This document shows positions 7,178 to 11,855 of a stretch of 11,855 nucleotides of DNA, in pieces (positions within the stretch are counted from its first letter, which is position 1; every line of letters starts with the position of its first letter). Below the pieces are notes generated by a model that saw nothing but the letters and a program-made list of their open reading frames with translations, searched no databases and was not told the DNA's origin. Source of the stretch: GH45 sp965370965 (GTDB taxonomy: Bacteria > Bacteroidota > Bacteroidia > Bacteroidales > SZUA-534); contig CBDUWQ010000119.1 of assembly GCA_965370965.1 (NCBI GenBank), positions 1 through 11,855 on the forward strand, written 5' to 3'. The position numbers and the translations under genes were made by a program.

Positions 7178-8425
7178 ATGAACGCACAAATAATAACCAT
7201 AGGCGATGAGATACTAATTGGCCAAATAGTTGATACCAATTCGACATGGCTGGCTACCGAACTTACAAGTTTAGGGTTTTCAATATCACAAATCCTCTCT
7301 ATATCTGATAATGGAAAGGCGATATCTGATTCTATAAAAAAAGCATTACAACTAAACCGGCTAATAATACTAACAGGTGGGTTAGGCCCAACAAACGACG
7401 ATATTACAAAACACACACTATGTAAACTGTTTAACACCAAGCTGGAGTTTAGTACAGCTGTATATGGCGATATTGAAAAGTTTTTGGAGCAGAGGGGTGC
7501 TAAAATGAATTCCCTTAATAAAGACCAAGCACTTTTTCCTGAAACAGCCAAATTGTTAAGAAACCGACAGGGAACAGCACCCGGAATGTGGTTTGAGCAA
7601 AATGGTAAAGTAATAATTAGTCTGCCAGGGGTTTCATGGGAGATGAAAGGTATTTTTACGGATGAAATAGCTAATAAAATAACGTCATTTTTTAATTTAC
7701 CCAATAACTATTACCAAACTGTAATGATAACAGGTATTGCAGAGGCACAATTGGCATTAAAATTAAATGATTGGGAAAAGCAGCTGCCCAAATCAATTAA
7801 ATTGGCATATTTGCCCTCACCCGGGGTTATTAGACTTAGGCTTGGTATTATAGGAGATAATATAAAACCAATGCAAGAAACCATAGGAGTTGAAATAGCA
7901 AAACTGCATAAAATAATTCCTGAAATAATTTTTTCTGATACTGAAGTTATACTTCAAAAGGTAATAGGTAAGTTATTAATTAACAGTAATAAAACACTAT
8001 CAACTGCCGAAAGTTGCACAGGAGGTACCATTGCCCAAATGATTACTTTAATTCCGGGTAGCTCAAATTATTTTAAGGGTTCGGTGGTTGCTTATTCAAA
8101 CCAAATAAAAACAGAGCTTTTAAAGGTTGATAGTAAAATAATTGATAATTATGGAGCTGTTAGTAAAGAGGTAGTAGAATTAATGGCTATTGGAGCTCGA
8201 AAAATACTAAAAACCGATTATGCCATAGCTACATCGGGTATTGCAGGGCCTGGGGGCGGAACTGTTGAAAAACCTGTAGGGATGGTTTGGATTGCCGTAT
8301 CAAGTGCAAATGGCACAATTTCAAAACAATTTAAATTTGGAAAAGAGCGAGAGATAAATATAAAACGCTCATCAATAGCAGCTTTAAATATGTTACGCAA
8401 AGTATTAATTGCTGCAAATATTTGA
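7178..8425 (+). CDS. cinA: CinA-family protein (competence/damage-inducible; NMN deamidase-type)
   Basis: CinA proteins couple an N-terminal MoaB/MogA-like (COG1058) domain, an ADP-ribose pyrophosphatase in studied relatives, to a C-terminal PncC-type nicotinamide mononucleotide deamidase that recycles NMN in NAD metabolism. With the ATG at 7178 the protein is 415 residues, the normal full length. The first domain shows GDEILIGQIVDTN (9-21), LTGGLGPTNDD (65-75) and LPGVSWEMKGIF (149-160). The second shows AESCTGG (277-283), GSVVAYSN (301-308), GAVSKE (326-331) and SGIAGPGGG (353-361), so both active-site regions look intact. A TTG at 7139 would add 13 residues coded by the heptamer repeat; I reject it because family members start at MNAQIITIG. 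It is cytoplasmic, and may be co-transcribed with lptD given the 45-bp gap. Confidence 0.95.
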   Translation: MNAQIITIGDEILIGQIVDTNSTWLATELTSLGFSISQILSISDNGKAISDSIKKALQLNRLIILTGGLGPTNDDITKHTLCKLFNTKLEFSTAVYGDIEKFLEQRGAKMNSLNKDQALFPETAKLLRNRQGTAPGMWFEQNGKVIISLPGVSWEMKGIFTDEIANKITSFFNLPNNYYQTVMITGIAEAQLALKLNDWEKQLPKSIKLAYLPSPGVIRLRLGIIGDNIKPMQETIGVEIAKLHKIIPEIIFSDTEVILQKVIGKLLINSNKTLSTAESCTGGTIAQMITLIPGSSNYFKGSVVAYSNQIKTELLKVDSKIIDNYGAVSKEVVELMAIGARKILKTDYAIATSGIAGPGGGTVEKPVGMVWIAVSSANGTISKQFKFGKEREINIKRSSIAALNMLRKVLIAANI

Positions 8426-8439
8426 TTTTATAGAAATTA

Positions 8440-8488
8440 ACCGCCATGGCTGCTATCCACCCAATGTAACACTGCCATCTGTGGCGGT
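8440..8488. repeat. G+C-rich palindrome between convergent cinA and the TPR-like gene
   Basis: ACCGCCA (8440-8446) pairs with TGGCGGT (8482-8488), and TGGC (8447-8450) pairs with GCCA (8474-8477) across a four-base bulge. It is distinctly G+C-rich for this region and sits in the 80-bp gap between two stop codons. It could act as a bidirectional transcription end, although no long T-run follows on either strand, or be a dispersed REP-like element related to the one at 10851. Confidence 0.5.
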
Positions 8489-8505
8489 AAAGGCTTTTAC
8501 ACTGA

Positions 8506-9315
8506 TTAGTTACTTTGTTTAAGGGTGTCGTTTTCCATCTTTATCGAATCATTTACTATTTTAAATCTTTTATTTACAATACTGTATTGAGTACTTATAA
8601 CTGCATCATTTGGCAAAATCTTTTTGGCAAAAGCAATATTTTCTGATGCTGTTTCTAATTGGTCATCATTTACCAAATAATTGGAGTATGTTAATATTGC
8701 CGATGATAATAATAGTTTAAACTCACTATTTACCTTAAGATTTCCTGTTTTAATTATTGCTTCAATTTCGGTTTTTGAATCAGCCATATCACGTAAACCC
8801 TGACTTAAATTATTAGAAAGCACCTCGTTTAAACCTATAAAATAGAGTAGAACATAATCTTTTTCCCTATAAAGCTTACTGTAAATTTTAGTTGTTGATG
8901 CTGCCTTTCTATAATTACCTTCATTAAAATACTCTTTAATTTCAGTAAGTTGAAGACCTCTAATCATATTAATGAATTCTATATTATCATTGTACATTTC
9001 ACCATCCTTATCTTTTTTTATAAATTTGGTTGTATATTTTATCGAATTTCTAACTCCTTTTTTATAATCCTCTTTTAAAACCGGATCATTTGATTTTGAC
9101 AGTTCATAAAAACACATTGCCATATACAAATATGGTTCGGGGTCTCTCTTTGTTTTTTCATTATACGTTAAATCATCTGCTTTAATCAAACAAGTTTCAT
9201 ATTTGCCTGAATTATAAAGCTTTGCCAACTTAGCATCTGAGCCTCCAACCACCTGTGCATTTGTATTAATAAATGACAATACAAAAACTAATAAAAATAA
9301 GTATGATAATCGCAT
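8506..9315 (-). CDS. exported helix-rich (TPR-like) protein of unknown function
   Basis: I do not recognise the family. The 269-residue product begins with a signal peptide (MRLSYLFLLVFVLSF, then NTNA), with likely cleavage after Ala20, leaving Gln at the mature N-terminus, a common pattern in this phylum. The mature part is helical, and segments such as LAKLYNSGKYETCLIKADDL (29-48), YLYMAMCFYELSKS and IKEYFNEGNYRKAASTTKIY look like degenerate TPR or Sel1-type helix pairs with the typical small residue-Tyr/Phe-Glu pattern. It has no catalytic motif and no lipobox Cys, so it is probably periplasmic and may be a protein-binding scaffold. The ATG at 9315 is the only start that gives the signal peptide. 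A weak -7-like TACGTTGC lies at 9343-9350. It converges on cinA and lies 418 bp downstream of ftsY. Confidence 0.8.
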   Translation of the reverse strand: MRLSYLFLLVFVLSFINTNAQVVGGSDAKLAKLYNSGKYETCLIKADDLTYNEKTKRDPEPYLYMAMCFYELSKSNDPVLKEDYKKGVRNSIKYTTKFIKKDKDGEMYNDNIEFINMIRGLQLTEIKEYFNEGNYRKAASTTKIYSKLYREKDYVLLYFIGLNEVLSNNLSQGLRDMADSKTEIEAIIKTGNLKVNSEFKLLLSSAILTYSNYLVNDDQLETASENIAFAKKILPNDAVISTQYSIVNKRFKIVNDSIKMENDTLKQSN

Positions 9316-9733
9316 TTGAATAGGTTTTTTGTTGTTAAAATTGCAACGTAAATTGCAAAAAAAAATACTTTAAAAAAAATATTTGTTAATTTTTTTGCTT
9401 CCCACCTTAAATCTATAAGTTACGGTATAAATATATGTAATAAACAAAAGATAAGAGTAAAGTATCTTGATTATCAGCTAATTACTTGCCTTTTCAATTA
9501 CTTCTACAATTAATAATTGCACATCATAAATATAAATATTTGAGATTAACAATACCTGCGTGTTTATCCGCAAAGTGAGGGTGTGGCTCATTGGCAAACA
9601 GCGAATTGTAAAAAGTTAGCTTCACTATTAATTTGCAAGCCACGTCATCACTAACAAGTACTTGGCTTGCGGATATTAGACAATATAAAAAAATAAAAGA
9701 AGGAATTATTATACTGCATATATAGTTGCAGCA
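9316..9733. other. 418-bp intergenic region with a folded element
   Basis: The stretch between the TPR-like gene start and the ftsY stop is A+T-rich. Near the TPR-like gene it holds a duplicated ATTGCAA (9340-9357) followed by A-tracts. From 9565 to 9675 it holds a long imperfect palindrome listed separately. A 37-codon minus-strand frame (9478-9591) is the longest reading frame I found and I do not call it a gene. Close to ftsY, CTGCA/TGCAG (9714-9731) makes only a weak hairpin, so no clear ftsY terminator is visible. Confidence 0.6.
9565..9675. repeat. 111-base imperfect palindrome (structured RNA or MITE-like element)
   Basis: The ends are a perfect 9-bp inverted repeat, TATCCGCAA (9565-9573) and TTGCGGATA (9667-9675). 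Immediately inside, 9574-9588 pairs with 9638-9652 over 15 positions; as a plus-strand RNA only one pair fails, with two G-U wobbles. A third stem pairs GCGAATT (9601-9607) with AATTTGC (9630-9636). The right side carries a 14-base bulge containing the perfect palindrome CAAGTACTTG (9655-9664). No target-site duplication is obvious at the ends. Confidence 0.6.
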
Positions 9734-10681
9734 CTAACTAAAAAGCGAATTAACAAACTCAACCCTGTTAAAAACCTGTAGGTGTTCAATACCTTCGCCA
9801 ATACCAATATATTTAACTGGTATTTTAAACTGGTCTGAGATACCAATTACCACACCACCTTTTGCTGTACCGTCTAATTTAGTTAATGCCAGCGATGTTA
9901 CTTCAGTAGCTTTTGTAAACTGTTTTGCTTGTTCAAAAGCATTTTGCCCTGTTGCTCCATCTAAAACCAATAACACCTCATGTGGAGCTTCGGGTATATG
10001 TTTTTGCATTACTTTTTTAACTTTTGTAAGCTCATTCATTAAATTAGCCTTGTTGTGCAGCCTTCCTGCAGTATCTATTAAAACCACATCGGCATTGTTG
10101 GTAATGGCCGATTGAACAGTGTCAAATGCCACCGACGCAGGGTCGGATCCCATTTTTTGTTTTACAATAGGTACATCAACCCTTTGTGCCCAAACCTCAA
10201 GCTGGTCAATAGCAGCAGCTCTAAACGTGTCGGCAGCACCAATGTAAACTTTTTTGCCGGCTTTTTTAAAATGGTAGGCCAACTTACCAATTGTGGTAGT
10301 TTTTCCTACACCATTAACACCCACAACCATAATAACATATGGCATATTATTAATTGTTTCGGGCACAGTAAATTCTGAAATGTCATTTGTGTTATTTTCT
10401 TGCAACAAAGCGGCAATCTCTTCCTTAAGCATTGTAGTAAGTTCGCTTGTTCCAATATATTTATCTTTTGAAACCCTTTTTTCAATCCGTTCAATAATTT
10501 TAAGGGTAGTATCAACACCAACATCAGAAGTAATTAATACCTCCTCTAAATTATCTAACACTTCATCGTCAACCGATGTTTTACCAATAACAGCTCTTGA
10601 TAGTTTTTTAAAAACGCTCTCTTTTGTTTTTGCTAAACCTTTATCAAGACTCTCTTTTTTTTTGCTTGAAAACAGTCCCAT
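9734..10681 (-). CDS. ftsY: signal recognition particle receptor FtsY
   Basis: FtsY is the membrane-associated GTPase that receives SRP-ribosome complexes and hands nascent membrane proteins to the Sec translocon. The 315-residue protein has only a short N-terminal A region (about 1-20, basic, MGLFSSKKK), then the helical N domain (about 20-100) and the NG GTPase core. GTPase motifs are all present: GVNGVGKTTT (121-130), DTFRAAA (151-157), DTAGR (203-207), TKLD (267-270) and GIGEG (293-297). The short form without a long acidic A domain is usual for Bacteroidota. The ATG at 10681 has a candidate promoter 52-59 bases upstream. In many relatives it follows rpmB-rpmG-DUF4295 directly and precedes rimO; here it is separated from the former by 392 bp and a terminator, and rimO is absent. 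Confidence 0.97.
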   Translation of the reverse strand: MGLFSSKKKESLDKGLAKTKESVFKKLSRAVIGKTSVDDEVLDNLEEVLITSDVGVDTTLKIIERIEKRVSKDKYIGTSELTTMLKEEIAALLQENNTNDISEFTVPETINNMPYVIMVVGVNGVGKTTTIGKLAYHFKKAGKKVYIGAADTFRAAAIDQLEVWAQRVDVPIVKQKMGSDPASVAFDTVQSAITNNADVVLIDTAGRLHNKANLMNELTKVKKVMQKHIPEAPHEVLLVLDGATGQNAFEQAKQFTKATEVTSLALTKLDGTAKGGVVIGISDQFKIPVKYIGIGEGIEHLQVFNRVEFVNSLFS

Positions 10682-10732
10682 TTTTATTTTATTATTTTAT
10701 TATTGGTTTAGGGCATCTTTATTAATTATGCA

Positions 10733-10740
10733 CAAATGTA
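10733..10740 (-). promoter_or_regulatory. candidate -7 promoter box for ftsY
   Basis: On the minus strand this reads TACATTTG, an exact TAnnTTTG match, about 50 bases before the ftsY ATG. The only nearby TTTG upstream is at a spacing of about 11 bases, too short for a standard -33 box. Confidence 0.45.
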
Positions 10741-10850
10741 AATATTTTACTCAAATTGTTGTATTTATTAGCCTCTATTATATGAAAACCTCACAGTTTG
10801 CCCCAACTATTTCAAGTGAGGGTAGCGATTTATTTTATTTGTTCCTCCAT

Positions 10851-10904
10851 CCGCCACGGCAAACAGGTCTGCCCTACTAATTAGTCAGGTTTACCTTAAG
10901 GCGG
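10851..10904. repeat. G+C-rich REP-like palindrome upstream of ftsY
   Basis: CCGCC (10851-10855) pairs with GGCGG (10900-10904), and GGCAAAC (10858-10864) pairs with GTTTACC (10889-10895) with one exception; as minus-strand RNA that exception becomes a G-U pair. The element is far richer in G+C than its surroundings. Its start (CCGCCACGGC) and end (GGCGGGCAAAAGG) resemble those of the element at 8440 (CCGCCATGGC and GGCGGTAAAGG), which suggests one dispersed family. Confidence 0.5.
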
Positions 10905-11019
10905 GCAAAAGGATATGAAATACAAAGCATTAATAAACACATGAAATTTGATAATTATGAATAATATAATATTAGCAATCAGTTATTTAACTAATTTTTA
11001 CTCTTGTTAAATACTAAAC

Positions 11020-11056
11020 AAAAAAAGCTCTCCTCAATTTGAAGAAAGCTTTTTTT
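11020..11056 (-). terminator. rho-independent terminator of the rpmB-rpmG-DUF4295 operon
   Basis: On the minus strand a 16-bp stem forms between A7-GCTTTCTTC and GAGGAGAGC-T7 around a 5-base loop, with two G-U wobbles, and ends in a run of seven T. It lies 17 bases after the DUF4295 stop. On the plus strand the wobble positions become two A-C mismatches, so the hairpin is stronger for leftward transcription. Confidence 0.88.
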
Positions 11057-11073
11057 GTTAATCTTAATAATAT

Positions 11074-11226
11074 CTATTTTTTAAAAAAATCTTTAACGTG
11101 CTCGGAATTCACTATCTCCTCTTTGAATTGATATGAACCTGTTTTTGATGATTTTACCATTTTAATAACTTTTGCAAAAGTCTTGGCATCACCTGTTTTT
11201 AACGTTGCAACTACTTTTTTTGCCAT
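11074..11226 (-). CDS. DUF4295 family small protein
   Basis: This 50-residue basic protein starts MAKKVVATLKTGDAKTFAKV and ends HVKDFFKK. The MAKK start, the central IKMVKSSKTGSYQFKEEIV and the length match the Bacteroidota-specific DUF4295 family, which is almost always coded directly after rpmB and rpmG. That context and its basic composition suggest a ribosome-associated or ribosomal-protein-like role, but the function is not established. It begins 10 bp after the rpmG stop on the minus strand, so the three genes form one operon, and the strong terminator follows 17 bases after its stop. The start ATG at 11226 is the only reasonable choice. It is short and easily missed by length-filtered gene calling. 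Confidence 0.93.
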   Translation of the reverse strand: MAKKVVATLKTGDAKTFAKVIKMVKSSKTGSYQFKEEIVNSEHVKDFFKK

Positions 11227-11236
11227 CTTTTAGGTA

Positions 11237-11425
11237 TTATTTAATTTCTTTATGTACAGTTACCTTTTTTAGAATTGAATTGTATTTTTTCAATTCCATT
11301 CTTCCCGGAGTATTTTTCTTATTCTTTTTGGTAATATATCTTGAAGTACCCGGCATTCCGCTTTCTTTATGTTCAGTACATTCTAAAATAACCTGAACTC
11401 TATTACCTTTCGACTTTTTAGCCAT
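11237..11425 (-). CDS. rpmG: 50S ribosomal protein L33
   Basis: This is a 62-residue basic component of the large ribosomal subunit, near the E site. The sequence MAKKSKGNRVQVILECTEHK, the GMPGTSRYIT segment (23-32) and the KKNTPGRMELKKYN block are characteristic of the Bacteroidota form. It has only one cysteine (Cys16), so it lacks the four-Cys zinc knuckle of the zinc-binding type. It lies 12 bp after rpmB and 10 bp before DUF4295 on the same strand and is surely co-transcribed with them. Confidence 0.97.
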   Translation of the reverse strand: MAKKSKGNRVQVILECTEHKESGMPGTSRYITKKNKKNTPGRMELKKYNSILKKVTVHKEIK

Positions 11426-11437
11426 CTTAAATAATTT

Positions 11438-11680
11438 TTAATATTGATTGATAAAGCCTTTGGCTTTAGCCTTCTTTAATACGTTAAACAAACCACTTTT
11501 ATTAATATTACGTATGCCTGATGCCGATACTTTTAAAGTAATCCAGCGATCTTCTTCCGGCAAATAGAATTTCTTGGTAAATAGGTTAGGGTAAAACTTT
11601 CTTTTGGTTTTTGCATGCGAGTGGCTCACATTATTACCCACCATCATCTTTTTTCCTGTTATTTGACAAATTTTTGACAT
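11438..11680 (-). CDS. rpmB: 50S ribosomal protein L28
   Basis: L28 is a large-subunit protein needed for assembly and 70S formation. With the ATG at 11680 the product has 80 residues, starting MSKICQITGKK and continuing with NNVSHSHAKTKR (16-27) and FYPNLF, the classic L28 signature, then LKVSASGIRNINKSG (49-63). Only one cysteine (Cys5) is present, so zinc binding is unlikely. An upstream in-frame TTG at 11710 would add ten residues overlapping the predicted leader and is rejected. It is the first gene of rpmB-rpmG-DUF4295, behind a good -33/-7 promoter. Confidence 0.96.
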   Translation of the reverse strand: MSKICQITGKKMMVGNNVSHSHAKTKRKFYPNLFTKKFYLPEEDRWITLKVSASGIRNINKSGLFNVLKKAKAKGFINQY

Positions 11681-11720
11681 TGTTTTATATCTTTTTAATT
11701 CTCGCCTCAATTTTCGGTTC

Positions 11721-11753
11721 GCAAAATACGTGATATTTATTCACATTATCAAA
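11721..11753 (-). promoter_or_regulatory. -33/-7 promoter of the rpmB operon
   Basis: On the minus strand TTTG (11750-11753) is followed after 21 bases by TATTTTGC (11721-11728), a near-consensus -7 box lacking one T of TAnnTTTG. The spacing is right for the Bacteroidota primary sigma factor. Transcription would start near 11715, giving a leader of about 35 bases. Confidence 0.6.
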
Positions 11754-11801
11754 TAATTGTGTGGTTTTTTTTAATCATAACTACAATTTCTTTTGGTGAG
11801 T

Positions 11802-11855
11802 TTAACCTGAATAATTCATGCGTTTAGTTTGATGTAGCTGTAAGGCATCGGAAAC
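11802..11855 (-). CDS. possible C-terminal fragment of a gene cut by the window edge
   Basis: One minus-strand frame entering from the right edge is open for 17 codons and ends at TAA (11802-11804), giving VSDALQLHQTKRMNYSG. The other two minus-strand frames close sooner. The pattern LQL...KRM is like the end of methionyl-tRNA formyltransferases (LQ-x-x-GKKRM), but it stops earlier than they do, and a fragment this short cannot be identified. Confidence 0.25.
   Translation of the reverse strand, partial: VSDALQLHQTKRMNYSG

Larger units (their letters stand above)
10682..11073. other. 392-bp intergenic region between DUF4295 and ftsY
   Basis: From the ribosomal-operon side it holds a strong terminator (11020-11056), about 115 bases of featureless A+T-rich DNA, a G+C-rich palindrome (10851-10904), further A+T-rich sequence, and the candidate ftsY -7 box (10733-10740). 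A short plus-strand frame running through the palindrome (10782-10880) ends in PPRQTGLPY and is probably not a gene. Confidence 0.6.

Noticed and set aside
7168..7704. 178-codon minus-strand frame opposite cinA
   Set aside because: It mirrors the conserved CinA first domain and has no promoter, signal or recognisable motif.
9445..9453. Minus-strand TATCTTTTG as promoter of the TPR-like gene
   Set aside because: It has an extra T compared with TAnnTTTG, no -33 partner, and would give a leader of about 125 bases.
9615..9655. GTTAG...CTAAC pair resembling integron attC core sites
   Set aside because: The order is opposite to attC (RYYYAAC before GTTRRRY), the flanking bases do not fit the consensus, and there is no integrase or cassette.
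9714..9731. Possible ftsY terminator hairpin CTGCA/TGCAG
   Set aside because: The stem is only 5 bp and no T-run follows on the minus strand.
10293..10880. 195-codon plus-strand frame opposite ftsY
   Set aside because: It is the complement of the conserved FtsY NG domain and ends in a repeat-like palindrome; no protein family is recognisable.
11172..11396. 74-codon plus-strand frame over rpmG and DUF4295
   Set aside because: It lies antisense to two firmly identified ribosomal-operon genes.
1..11855. CRISPR array, tRNA or rRNA genes, transposase or phage genes
   Set aside because: Reading through both strands, I found no regularly spaced repeats with spacers, no tRNA-like cloverleaf and no mobile-element protein.

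Overview
The window looks like chromosomal core sequence from a low-G+C member of the Bacteroidota, probably a Bacteroidales or Marinilabiliales-type environmental lineage. The evidence is the small DUF4295 protein next to rpmB and rpmG, a long LptD divergent from an amidase-MlaD pair, promoter boxes of the Bacteroidota TAnnTTTG type, and weak or absent Shine-Dalgarno sequences. I see no phage, transposase, CRISPR array, tRNA or rRNA, and no defence system.

Left part (1-1983): an unrecognised lipoprotein gene, then a LysE/RhtB-type exporter behind its own candidate promoter. The exporter meets the next operon tail to tail with no bases between the stop codons.

Envelope block (1984-7132): on the minus strand an exported Amidase_3 peptidoglycan amidase is followed after 5 bp by an MCE (MlaD-type) lipid-transport protein. 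Diverging from them is lptD, the outer-membrane LPS translocon. Together they serve cell-wall remodelling, inter-membrane lipid transport and LPS export. Two points stand out. The MlaD protein carries an extra C-terminal domain that resembles the SPOR-like tail of the neighbouring amidase. The two divergent promoters appear to overlap face to face, and lptD has no upstream ATG, so it must start at TTG or another non-ATG codon.

Middle (7136-9733): cinA follows lptD across a 45-bp spacer made of a degenerate heptamer repeat. It converges on a gene for an exported, helix-rich, TPR-like protein of unknown function, with a G+C-rich palindrome between them. A 418-bp gap before ftsY holds a roughly 110-base imperfect palindrome, the most structured unexplained non-coding feature here.

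Right part (9734-11855): ftsY (SRP receptor) and, upstream of it, rpmB-rpmG-DUF4295. These genes often sit together in this phylum, but here a strong terminator, a separate promoter and a REP-like palindrome separate the ribosomal-protein operon from ftsY. I also list the 50-codon DUF4295 gene, which is easy to miss by length. A possible C-terminal fragment of another minus-strand gene lies at the right edge.

No clear new multi-gene system is present. The candidates for novelty are the shared SPOR-like tail, the face-to-face promoter pair and the folded intergenic element.
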